11,783 nt of DNA from assembly GCA_027036655.1 (NCBI GenBank), contig JALWEC010000233.1:1-11783 (forward strand). Direction: 5' to 3'. The notes beneath the pieces are model-generated. The model was not told where the DNA came from. It was given only the letters and a program-made list of their open reading frames with translations, and searched no databases. Shown here one piece after another: positions 1 through 6,350 of the stretch (within the stretch, counting starts at the first letter, position 1; every line of letters starts with the position of its first letter). Origin of the DNA: Melioribacteraceae bacterium (GTDB lineage Bacteria; Bacteroidota; Ignavibacteria; Ignavibacteriales; Melioribacteraceae). Both the position numbers and the translations under genes were made by a program.

Positions 1-1
1 G

Positions 2-868
2 GAACGGCTTCTTACAATTTTTATTATTCCGCTGATTAGTTGTAGCGCGCGTCTTCCCGTTTATGCGTTGCTGATCGCTTTTCTCGTTCCGGCGGGACAT
101 GCCCTTTTAAGCGGAGCTATTCTTGCGGCAATCTATATTTCCAGCATAACAATTACAATTATCGCCGCAGGAATAATTAATAAAGTTAGAGGAATAATCA
201 AAGCCGAAGATAAATCATCCTTCATCCTTGAGCTTCCAACATACAAAATGCCTAAGCTGAGCGTGGTTTGGAAAAACACTTGGACGAGTACTAAAACATA
301 TGTTAGAAGCGCGGGATTAATCATCCTTACTTTTTCAATTATACTTTGGGTTTTAACTTTTTTTCCGAATTACAACCCGAAAATTGATACCGCAAATTTA
401 ACTCCCGCACAGGTGGAAGCTCAAACTCAGGTCGCCCGAATCAACGGCTCCTACGCCGCAGAGCTTGGGAAAATTATCGAACCGGCAATGGTTCCGTTAG
501 GACTTGACTGGCGCGTAGGCGTGGCTGTACTTACTACATTTGCCGCCCGCGAGGTATTTGTAAGCTCGCTTGCGCTGATGTTTAAAATCACCGAGAGTAA
601 AGACGATTATTCAATCCAGCGTTCGATTCTTAAATCGATGAAAAACGCAGTCGCCGAAGACGGAAAGCCTTTGTTTACAACCTCTACTGTCATCGGACTG
701 ATAATATTTTTTATTATCGCTCTGCAATGTATTTCTACAATGGCAATCTCACGGAAAGAAACCGGAAGCTGGAGAATTCCCCTTTTACAGTTTGCCATTT
801 ATTCCGGAGGCGCTTATATTCTCGCCGTTATTGCGGTTAATCTGCTAAGGGCTGTCGGCGTAAGTTAA
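2..868 (+). CDS. feoB: Ferrous iron transport protein B, C-terminal part (cut by window edge)
   Basis: This is the C-terminal membrane part of FeoB, the inner-membrane Fe(II) permease that carries an N-terminal G domain. The frame is open to the left edge: the codons before position 68 read into the typical gate sequence SCSARLPVYALLIAF, so a start at the TTG at 68 would be wrong and the true start lies outside the window. Visible are the first gate motif (SCSARLPVY), several hydrophobic membrane segments, a polar loop with AREVFVSSLALMF, and the second gate region QCISTMAISRKETGSW followed by a last membrane helix. The G domain is not in the window. The stop is TAA at 866-868. The next gene is 400 bp away and unrelated, so this is probably the end of its transcription unit. 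Identification rests on recalled family motifs and is firm. Confidence 0.95.
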   Translation, partial: ERLLTIFIIPLISCSARLPVYALLIAFLVPAGHALLSGAILAAIYISSITITIIAAGIINKVRGIIKAEDKSSFILELPTYKMPKLSVVWKNTWTSTKTYVRSAGLIILTFSIILWVLTFFPNYNPKIDTANLTPAQVEAQTQVARINGSYAAELGKIIEPAMVPLGLDWRVGVAVLTTFAAREVFVSSLALMFKITESKDDYSIQRSILKSMKNAVAEDGKPLFTTSTVIGLIIFFIIALQCISTMAISRKETGSWRIPLLQFAIYSGGAYILAVIAVNLLRAVGVS

Positions 869-887
869 ACAGGAAACAGCCGACAGC
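851..887. other. Inverted repeat spanning the feoB stop codon
   Basis: A 9-bp perfect stem, GCTGTCGGC at 851-859 and GCCGACAGC at 879-887, overlaps the last codons of feoB and its stop. A second small palindrome, GACAGCTGTC, overlaps the right arm at 882-891. No run of T follows, so this is not a standard intrinsic terminator. It could slow 3' exonuclease decay or be a Rho-associated structure. Confidence 0.45.
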
Positions 888-965
888 TGTCAGTTATAAG
901 TTATGCGTAAATGCGCTTCTCTTTTAACTTGTTCTAAAAAAGATTAATCCCAAAATTGTCATTAG

Positions 966-1110
966 GCGCTTACCAGTAAAATCAGCGCTATTTTTGGCGA
1001 AATATTTTCCCACATACTCTAAAATCCCTTGTTAATAAGGGTTTCAGAGATTATTCTTTTCAGCTTATTCCCCTTTTTGGTCCCGGCTTGTCCAAGTTGG
1101 GTAATGCAAA
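966..1110 (+). repeat. Dispersed intergenic repeat, copy A (about 145 bp)
   Basis: This is one of four related direct copies in the window (966-1110, 2867-3014, 5524-5670, 6176-6260). Shared landmarks in order are GCGCTTACCAGTAAAAT, a segment ending AATATTTTCCC, ACTCTAAA, the hairpin CCCTTGTTAATAAGGG, TTTCAGAGATTAT, a T-rich block, CCGGCTTGTCC and finally ATGCAAA. Copies A and D share CTTTTCAGCTTAT in the T-rich block, whereas B and C have a TTTGTCCRACTTTTTCTAA-type block, so there are two subtypes. It fills most of the feoB-fumC spacer. The function is unknown. On the minus strand the right half reads as a peptide shared with copy B. The rest of the spacer (1111-1204) shows nothing I recognise. 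Confidence 0.8.
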
Positions 1111-1204
1111 GTTTTTTTAGTTTAATTTTTTATCGTTCCGGTAAATGAATTTCTATTAAGATCTAAAAAAGATGAAATATTCTTCATCTTTAATTCACAG
1201 GTAA

Positions 1205-1231
1205 TTGAAATTAAGACAAATTAGTCATAAT
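1205..1231 (+). promoter_or_regulatory. Possible promoter of fumC
   Basis: TTGAAA at 1205-1210 and CATAAT at 1226-1231 are separated by 15 bp, a sigma-70-like pair with a short spacer, 38 bp upstream of the fumC start. In AT-rich DNA such matches are common, so this is only a candidate. The gene has its own Shine-Dalgarno-like GAGG at 1260-1263, 6 nt before the ATG. Confidence 0.25.
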
Positions 1232-1269
1232 TTTTCATAACCTATTTAAAATAATAAGTGAGGTAAAAA

Positions 1270-2661
1270 ATGGAATATAGAATTGAAAGAGACACAATGG
1301 GAGAAGTTAAAGTCCCGGCTGACAAGTATTACGGCGCACAAACCGCAAGATCATTAATGAATTTTAAAATCGGCGGCGAAAGAATGCCCCGCGAATTAAT
1401 CCGCGCGCTTGGTATTCTGAAAAAAGCGGCTGCTATGGCAAATGAGGAATTAGGAACATTACCGAAAGAAAAAGCGGAGCTAATTAAACAAGCGGCTGAC
1501 GAAGTAATTGAAGGGAAATTGGACGAGCATTTTCCTCTCGTCGTTTGGCAGACCGGGAGCGGAACCCAAACCAATATGAACACAAATGAAGTTATTTCAA
1601 ACCGAGCGATTGAAATCGCCGGCGGTGAAATGGGAAGCAAAAAACCAATCCATCCGAATGACGATGTTAATAAAGCGCAATCATCAAACGATACTTTCCC
1701 AACGGCAATGCATATTTCCGCAGTTGAGCAGATTACTCACAGATTGATTCCGGCCGTTACCGAGCTGCGCGACGCTCTCGCTGCAAAATCCGAAGAGTTT
1801 AAGGATATAGTCAAAATCGGAAGAACTCACTTGATGGATGCAGTGCCATTGACGCTCGGACAGGAATTTTCAGGCTATGTTCAGCAGTTGACTAACGGAC
1901 TGGACAGAATAAACGGCGTTTTGCCTCGTTTACGGCAATTAGCTCTCGGCGGAACCGCAGTAGGAACCGGACTAAACACACATCCCGATTTTGCAGTGCT
2001 TGCCGCTAAAAAAATCTCTGAAATAACGGGACTTGAATTTGAAACGGCTCCGAATAAATTTGAAGCTCTTGCAGCTCACGACGCCGTTGTTGAAGCTAGC
2101 GGAGTTATGAAAACTTTAGCCGCATCATTAATGAAAATAGCAAATGACGTAAGATGGCTGGCATCCGGTCCGCGCTGCGGAATAGGTGAAATTTCACTTC
2201 CGGCAAATGAACCCGGAAGTTCGATTATGCCCGGCAAAGTAAATCCGACTCAATCGGAAGCAATGACTATGGTTTGCGTCCAGGTAATGGGAAACGACGC
2301 TGCAATTAACTTTGCGGGAGCCAGCGGAAACTTTGAGCTGAATGTTTTTAAACCGGTTATGATTTTTAATTTACTTCAGTCAATTAAATTATTAGCCGAC
2401 GCTTCGGAAAGCTTCAGCAGAAATGCGGTTGTCGGAATTACGCCGAACAAAGAAAAGATTGATTATTTCTTACACAATTCCTTAATGCTTGTTACCGCGC
2501 TTAATCCTGTGCTCGGTTACGATAACGCTGCTAAGATTGCAAAGAAAGCTCACGCGGAAAATACTACTTTGAAAGAAGCGGCTGTTGCTTTGGGATTGTT
2601 AACCGAAGAGGAATTTGATAAAGCTGTTCGTCCCGAAAATATGATTGGTCCGAAAGCGTAA
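1270..2661 (+). CDS. fumC: Class II fumarate hydratase
   Basis: This enzyme interconverts fumarate and L-malate in the cytosolic TCA cycle, without an iron-sulfur cluster, as a homotetramer. The 463-residue length is normal for the family. The three conserved regions of the fumarase/aspartase superfamily are present: GSGTQTNMN near residues 96-104, [16 protein letters not shown] with His187, and the signature loop [11 protein letters not shown] at 316-326, whose Ser318 is the expected catalytic serine. [11 protein letters not shown], also typical of fumarases, is present and argues against aspartase, which is the main alternative. The ATG start follows GAGG by 6 nt, and the protein begins with the usual [23 protein letters not shown] opening. 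It is monocistronic: repeat-filled spacers lie on both sides and a strong terminator follows. Confidence 0.97.
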   Translation: MEYRIERDTMGEVKVPADKYYGAQTARSLMNFKIGGERMPRELIRALGILKKAAAMANEELGTLPKEKAELIKQAADEVIEGKLDEHFPLVVWQTGSGTQTNMNTNEVISNRAIEIAGGEMGSKKPIHPNDDVNKAQSSNDTFPTAMHISAVEQITHRLIPAVTELRDALAAKSEEFKDIVKIGRTHLMDAVPLTLGQEFSGYVQQLTNGLDRINGVLPRLRQLALGGTAVGTGLNTHPDFAVLAAKKISEITGLEFETAPNKFEALAAHDAVVEASGVMKTLAASLMKIANDVRWLASGPRCGIGEISLPANEPGSSIMPGKVNPTQSEAMTMVCVQVMGNDAAINFAGASGNFELNVFKPVMIFNLLQSIKLLADASESFSRNAVVGITPNKEKIDYFLHNSLMLVTALNPVLGYDNAAKIAKKAHAENTTLKEAAVALGLLTEEEFDKAVRPENMIGPKA

Positions 2662-2690
2662 ATAATTTCTAAAAAGTTATTTTTTACTTT

Positions 2691-2725
2691 AGCGGTTGGA
2701 GAATTTTCTTCAACCGCTTTTTTTT
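2691..2725 (+). terminator. Intrinsic terminator of fumC
   Basis: The stem AGCGGTTG/CAACCGCT (8 bp) extends inward with AGAA/TTCT across one mismatched pair and is followed directly by an unbroken T run at 2718-2725. It starts 29 bp after the fumC stop. This is a textbook Rho-independent terminator and the clearest one in the window. Confidence 0.92.
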
Positions 2726-2810
2726 ATTCTAAGATTATTGTTCATTAGTTAGTCTAAGCGGTTAAACCGTAGATGAACATTCAGCTACAATCTGTTTTTT
2801 GGTGAGATTG

Positions 2811-3014
2811 CCCCACAACGAAAAACATTCGTGGTAAACTTGGCGAACTCAATACAACAAATTTAAGCGCTTACCAGTAAAATTCGTGTTATTTGTGGCA
2901 GAATATTTTTCCAAGTACTCTAAAGTCCCTTGTTTATAAGGGTTTCAGAGATTGTTTTTTTTGTCCGACTTTTTCTAATTTTGGTTCCGGTTTGTCCGGG
3001 TTGAGTTATGCAAA
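2811..3014 (+). repeat. Dispersed intergenic repeat, copy B with left extension
   Basis: The core at 2867-3014 matches copies A and C: GCGCTTACCAGTAAAAT, TCGTGTTATTTGTGGCAG, CCCTTGTTTATAAGGG, TTTCAGAGATTG, CCGGTTTGTCCGG and TTATGCAAA. To its left, 2811-2866 carries an extra block containing TAAACTTGGCGAACTCAATA (2835-2854). That block recurs exactly, in reverse complement, at 5356-5375 after the kinase gene. The block can fold: CCAC and GTGG flank the CGAAAAACATT stretch. Further left, 2759-2769 is a short palindrome (CGGTT A AACCG). A minus-strand open frame of 67 codons (2920-3123) covers part of the repeat, but I do not call it a gene. Nothing is recognised in 3015-3224. Confidence 0.78.
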
Positions 3015-3224
3015 GATTCCCTATAGTCGAGAGGCAGAACGAAAAAGATAAACGAAGCTTGGGAACGAATAGGCATATCAAGTCAGAAACACAATATTGA
3101 GATAGATAAAAGTTAGGATACAAGGTTCAGACATTAAAAATGCCGTAAATACTAAGATTTTATGCTTGTTAATTAGATACATCTTTTTTCTCCCTGAATC
3201 GCTGTATTTTTTCAATCCTTTTTG

Positions 3225-3249
3225 AATTTATAAAAATATTTTATAAATT
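3225..3249. promoter_or_regulatory. Perfect AT-only palindrome upstream of the kinase gene
   Basis: AATTTATAAAA and TTTTATAAATT form a perfect 11-bp inverted repeat around ATA, ending 33 bp before the kinase start. It lies where a core promoter would be expected (TATAAA at 3242-3247). It could be an operator for a dimeric regulator, or simply AT-rich promoter DNA. No consensus promoter with good spacing is visible. Confidence 0.35.
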
Positions 3250-3282
3250 AACATCTAACTTGAATTCACTAAGCAGATATCA

Positions 3283-5274
3283 TTGAGAGTATTTTTAATA
3301 ATAGTGTTATTTTTTGCGTTTTTAAATTCGCAAATCGTTTTTCCGTCCCAAAATGATTCGCTTCTTCAATCATTAAAAAAATTACCAAAAAAAGAACAGC
3401 TTAACATTTTATTAAAAAATACATGGAAGTTAAGAACAAAGAATTCTTTCCTAGCTCTCAAGTATGGAAAAGCCGCTATAAAACTGGCGAAAGAGAAAAA
3501 GGATTTTTCCAAACTCGCCGAAGCAAACAGCTTCCTCGGAGTAATTTATCGTAATATCAGTAAATATGATTCCTCGATTGTTTTCTACAATAAAGCTTTG
3601 AAGTACGCACAAATTGCAAATGATTCAACTCAGCTTGCTTACGCTTATAATAACATCGGCGGTTATAACGGCTACAAACACCGCTATTTTTTGGCGTTGG
3701 AAAATGTTTTTTACGCTAAGAAGATTTTTAAGAAGATAAACAATTTGAGAGGAATGGCGTACTGCGACATTCAAGCCGGTTTGTGGTTTACAATTTTGGG
3801 CGTTTATAATAAAGCCGAAAAGTATTTGATTGAAGCTATGCAGATAAGGCAGCATCTTAATGATAAATTCGGGGTTACCGTCGCCCAATCGTTGCTTGCC
3901 GACCTTTATTACAAAGAGGGATTATATGATAAAGCTCAAAGTCTGTACTATTTAACTTTGAGGAAGTATCAAAAGTTCGGCGATATGAAAGGGATAGGCG
4001 CGTCATACGGAGGACTTGGAGGGATTGCTTATTTTCAGTACAGATATGGCGAAGCTTTGGCGTACCGACTTAAATCCCTGAAAATTTTCAAAAAACTTTC
4101 GTATAAAATCGGGATTGTGCTTAATTACAACGGCTTGGGAGTTATTTATAATGCGTTGGGAAAATATCCGAAAGCGTTGGAATATGAGAAGAAAGCGGAG
4201 CGGCAGGCTGAAGAGATTGATTACAAAGAAGGTTTACTAAAGGTTTATAAAAATCTTATTCTTATTTATAAAAACTACGATTTGAGCAAAGTTTCCGATT
4301 ACGCAATTAAATTTGTCAATCTGCAGAAGGAAATTTCAAACAACGAGATGAAAACGAGAGCCGAAGAGCTTGAGAAATTTATCGAATCGCAAGAAATTTT
4401 GAAAAAGAACTTATATCTCACGAACGCGTTACAGAGGTCAAAGGCGATAATTATCACCGGATTAATTATCGGGATTGTCATTGTATTTTTGTTTATTATG
4501 GTTTACATCGAGTATCGTAAAAGAAAACAGAAGGAAAAAGAGCTTGAAGCCGCGCTAAACGAGAAGAATAAATTGTTCAGTATTGTGGCTCACGATTTGA
4601 AAAATCCCTTTACTTCCATTTTGGGATATTCCGATTTGGTACTTTCCGATTTTGATAATTTTGAAAAAGAAGATCTTCGGGAAGCGTTCGCAAACATGAG
4701 AAGCTCGTCCCAAAAATTGCTAAATATGGTCGAAAATATTTTAACTTGGGCGCGTTCTCAGTCCGGCAAACTGAAAGTTCATAAAGATAAATATGATTTG
4801 AATACTCTGCTTTTTAAGGTAACTTCTTATTTTACGCAATCGGCGCAGGCTAAAAATATTGATATTAAACTACAGTTCGAAGGAAAGCCGGTTTGTTATT
4901 GCGATAAGGATTTGTTTTCCACTGCCGTTAGAAATCTTTTCAACAACAGCATTAAATTTACCAGTCCCGGCGGTAAAATAATTGTTTCAACTCACATTGA
5001 CAGAGAAAGCGGTATGGCGATTGTGATAGTTGCAGATACGGGACTTGGAATGACCGACGAACAGTTGAAGAAAGTTTGGGACGTCAATAAGGAGTCGGGT
5101 ATCGGCACGATGGGGGAAAAAGGGACGAGTTTGGGACTTGTGCTTGTAAAAGAAGCCGTTGAATTAAACGGCGGCACAATATCGGTTGAGAGCGAGAAGA
5201 ATGTGGGGACTGAATTTGTTTTTACCGTCCCGATTGTAAACGCCGCCGAGGATAAATCCGACGAAGAAAAATAA
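3283..5274 (+). CDS. Membrane sensor histidine kinase with exported TPR domain
   Basis: This is a 663-residue two-component sensor. Residues 1-23 look like a signal peptide or membrane anchor. Residues about 45-350 hold roughly seven TPR-type helical repeats of about 40 residues (for example AYNNIGGYNGYKHRYFLALE and NYNGLGVIYNALGKYPKALE), predicted to lie outside the cytoplasmic membrane. Next come a coiled stretch, one membrane helix (about 388-410) and a basic KRKQKEKE stretch. The kinase core has H-box FSIVAHDLKNPF with phospho-acceptor His437, N-box NLFNNSIKF (Asn555), G1 motif DTGLGM (585-590) and G2 motif GTSLGL (614-619). There is no HAMP, PAS or receiver domain. The start is TTG; an in-frame TAA lies 27 bp upstream and no ATG fits, and no clear Shine-Dalgarno sequence precedes it. 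No response regulator gene is adjacent, so it is an orphan kinase with an unknown signal. Confidence 0.93.
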   Translation: MRVFLIIVLFFAFLNSQIVFPSQNDSLLQSLKKLPKKEQLNILLKNTWKLRTKNSFLALKYGKAAIKLAKEKKDFSKLAEANSFLGVIYRNISKYDSSIVFYNKALKYAQIANDSTQLAYAYNNIGGYNGYKHRYFLALENVFYAKKIFKKINNLRGMAYCDIQAGLWFTILGVYNKAEKYLIEAMQIRQHLNDKFGVTVAQSLLADLYYKEGLYDKAQSLYYLTLRKYQKFGDMKGIGASYGGLGGIAYFQYRYGEALAYRLKSLKIFKKLSYKIGIVLNYNGLGVIYNALGKYPKALEYEKKAERQAEEIDYKEGLLKVYKNLILIYKNYDLSKVSDYAIKFVNLQKEISNNEMKTRAEELEKFIESQEILKKNLYLTNALQRSKAIIITGLIIGIVIVFLFIMVYIEYRKRKQKEKELEAALNEKNKLFSIVAHDLKNPFTSILGYSDLVLSDFDNFEKEDLREAFANMRSSSQKLLNMVENILTWARSQSGKLKVHKDKYDLNTLLFKVTSYFTQSAQAKNIDIKLQFEGKPVCYCDKDLFSTAVRNLFNNSIKFTSPGGKIIVSTHIDRESGMAIVIVADTGLGMTDEQLKKVWDVNKESGIGTMGEKGTSLGLVLVKEAVELNGGTISVESEKNVGTEFVFTVPIVNAAEDKSDEEK

Positions 5275-5308
5275 CCGATTTAGTTATTCCTTTTAAACTA
5301 TTGTTTCC

Positions 5309-5400
5309 TATGCAAATATCTCTATAAGAGACATTTGCATAACCTAAATTTGCCATATTGAGTTCGCCAAGTTTATCCCGACTGCTTTTTGTTGGGGGCG
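5309..5400 (-). repeat. Probable inverted, internally deleted copy of the dispersed repeat
   Basis: Read on the minus strand, 5400-5345 matches the left extension of copy B, including the exact 20-mer TAAACTTGGCGAACTCAATA. It continues at once into AGGTTATGCAAAT plus a TCT/ATA tail, which resembles the right end of the repeat (AGGTTATACAAAT in copy D). The whole body between them is missing. The right end is also part of a palindrome at 5309-5341: TATGCAAAT and ATTTGCATA outside, TCTCT and AGAGA inside, one mismatch, 3-nt loop. That hairpin starts 34 bp after the kinase stop but has no T run, so it is not a convincing terminator. Confidence 0.6.
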
Positions 5401-5414
5401 AAGGTGTAAGCTGT

Positions 5415-5511
5415 CCGAAATATCTCTAAATTCGGTATAATTACCGGTTATGAGATTCTTCCGCCGTTCCGCCTTGGCGGAGGATTTCGCTTCGCTTCAT
5501 TCGGAATAACA
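5415..5511 (+). repeat. Second repeat family, copy 1 (GAGATTCTTC element)
   Basis: Positions 5415-5461 match 6001-6047 at 42 of 47 positions by eye. Shared pieces are CCGAAATATCTCTAAATT, GGTATA and TGAGATTCTTC. Here the segment contains two small dyads, CCGAA/TTCGG and CGGTA/TACCG. It continues into a GC-rich hairpin, TCCGCCTTGGCGGA at 5468-5481, and ends CGGAATAACA. The general form, GAGATTCTTC, then a variable hairpin, then GAATGACA, is a pattern I recall from intergenic repeats in many Bacteroidota-type genomes. Confidence 0.65.
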
Positions 5512-5523
5512 TATAAAAATAAG

Positions 5524-5670
5524 TACCTTATTAGTAAATTTCGTGTTATTTGTGGCAGAATATTTTCCCAAATACTCTAAAGTCCCTTGTTAATAAGGAT
5601 TTCAGAGATTATTTTTTTGTCCAACTTTTTCTAACTTTGTTCCCGGCTTGTCCGGGTTGAATTATGCAAA
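5524..5670 (+). repeat. Dispersed intergenic repeat, copy C (about 147 bp)
   Basis: Nearly co-linear with copy B: TCGTGTTATTTGTGGCAG, AATATTTTCCCAAATACTC, CCCTTGTTAATAAGG, TTTCAGAGATTAT, a T-rich block, then the perfect small hairpin CCCGG/CCGGG around CTTGT, and ATTATGCAAA. The left end differs (ACCTTATTAGTAAA in place of GCGCTTACCAGTAAA). In the T run it is one base shorter than B, which breaks the minus-strand peptide frame that A and B keep. Confidence 0.8.
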
Positions 5671-5708
5671 ACTTTCTTATAATTACATAGACGATATGAT
5701 TTCGTACT

Positions 5709-5880
5709 TGCTCCGTAGGAGCAAAATCTTTGTAATAAACAATTAATCTCCAATCAAAAGCTCCGTAGGAGCGATATATAAAATACAATGATTATCTCGT
5801 AAGCATTGAAGTGCCGCTCCTACGGAGCTAATAGATAATGGCGCGCTTTATTTATTACAAAGGTAACACTCCTACGGAGT
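5709..5880. repeat. Cluster of four CTCCGTAGGAG hairpins in nested inverted arrangement
   Basis: Four short palindromes share one core: TGCTCCGTAGGAGCA (5709-5723), GCTCCGTAGGAGC (5760-5772), GCTCCTACGGAGC (5816-5828) and ACTCCTACGGAGT (5868-5880). Each has a 5-6 bp stem and a TAC/GTA loop. The first two have the loop as GTA and the last two as TAC. Units one and four also share inner flanks: CTTTGTAATAAA follows unit one, and its reverse complement precedes unit four. The outer pair therefore forms a longer inverted repeat of about 32 bp. No open frame lies inside. It looks like a small non-autonomous palindromic element. Nothing else is recognised in 5671-6000 except a further GC palindrome, TCCGCCCCGGCGGA at 5940-5953. 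Confidence 0.75.
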
Positions 5881-6000
5881 TACTTCTCTTTGGGATAATG
5901 TTATGAACAACCTCTTAGATATGTTGACACGATACGTAATCCGCCCCGGCGGAGTAAAAGTTAAAATCTAATTTTACTAATATTGGCATTCTTAAAGTCG

Positions 6001-6077
6001 CCGAAATATCTCTAAATTTGGTATATTTACAGATTTTGAGATTCTTCTCCCCGACTTTGTCGGGGATCAGAATGACA
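6001..6077 (+). repeat. Second repeat family, copy 2 (GAGATTCTTC element)
   Basis: This is the partner of 5415-5511. After the shared 47 bp it carries a different hairpin, CCCCGAC-TTT-GTCGGGG (6049-6065), framed by ATTCT and AGAAT, and ends GAATGACA. The shared left half and exchanged hairpin suggest an element whose stem sequence varies while its flanks are kept. Confidence 0.65.
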
Positions 6078-6175
6078 CATTACGGGGTTATACAAAGGTT
6101 TCTATTAAGAACTTTGAAGTGAAAAACCTCCGAACTTGTCTTGACGTCCTTTTGTTGGGATTTACCCCGCCGACA

Positions 6176-6260
6176 TTCATTAGTAAAATCCTTTCAGAGA
6201 TGATTCTTTTCAGCTTATCTCCCTTTTTGTTTCCGGCTTGTCCAGGTTAGGTTATACAAA
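6176..6260 (+). repeat. Dispersed intergenic repeat, copy D (truncated)
   Basis: It keeps ATTAGTAAAATCC and then jumps directly to TTTCAGAGATGATTC, so about 60 bp including the central CCCTT...AAGGG hairpin is missing. The right half is intact and of the A subtype: CTTTTCAGCTTATC, CCCTTTTTG, CCGGCTTGTCCAGG and TTATACAAA. It ends 90 bp before the start of the large synthetase gene. Confidence 0.72.
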
Positions 6261-6296
6261 TCTTTCTATAATCCGCTCCTAATTACCGTTTGGGCT

Positions 6297-6346
6297 TTGC
6301 TCGGGAAGTTTGTAGTTTTAAAATAGATTATATTTTTTTCGAGGAG
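6297..6346 (+). promoter_or_regulatory. Possible promoter and clear ribosome binding site of the large gene
   Basis: TTGCTC (6297-6302) and TAAAAT (6319-6324) are spaced 16 bp apart and would give a short leader; this is a weak candidate. The ribosome binding site is strong: GAGGAG at 6341-6346, 4 nt before the ATG at 6351, which fixes the start of the 1582-codon frame. Confidence 0.35.
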
Positions 6347-6350
6347 AATT

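Noticed and set aside
68..868. A separate 266-residue membrane protein starting at TTG 68
   Set aside because: The codons upstream stay open to the window edge and encode the FeoB gate motif, so this is only the end of FeoB.
869..965. tRNA or riboswitch in the feoB-fumC spacer
   Set aside because: No cloverleaf-like arms, CCA-type end or known riboswitch core could be found by eye.
966..3014. Integron with attC sites (repeats of about 145 bp around same-strand genes)
   Set aside because: The spacers lack paired GTTRRRY/RYYYAAC core sites at the repeat ends, the genes between are large housekeeping genes, and no integrase is present.
2920..3123. A 67-codon minus-strand open frame in the fumC-kinase spacer
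   Set aside because: Its C-terminal half lies in repeat copy B and the matching frame is broken in copies C and D. It has no convincing ribosome binding site, so I treat it as repeat remnant rather than a gene.
5309..5341. Intrinsic terminator for the kinase gene
   Set aside because: The stem is strong but AT-rich, and the bases after it are ACCTAAATTTG with no T run, so termination cannot be claimed.
5709..5880. CRISPR array (short repeats at 40-50 bp spacing)
   Set aside because: There are only four units, the repeats are 11-15 bp palindromes, their orientation switches half-way, spacing is uneven, and no cas gene is near.
6051..6080. Intrinsic terminator (CCCCGAC/GTCGGGG hairpin)
   Set aside because: It is followed by ATCAGAATGACA rather than T's, no gene ends nearby, and it is better explained as the hairpin of a dispersed repeat.
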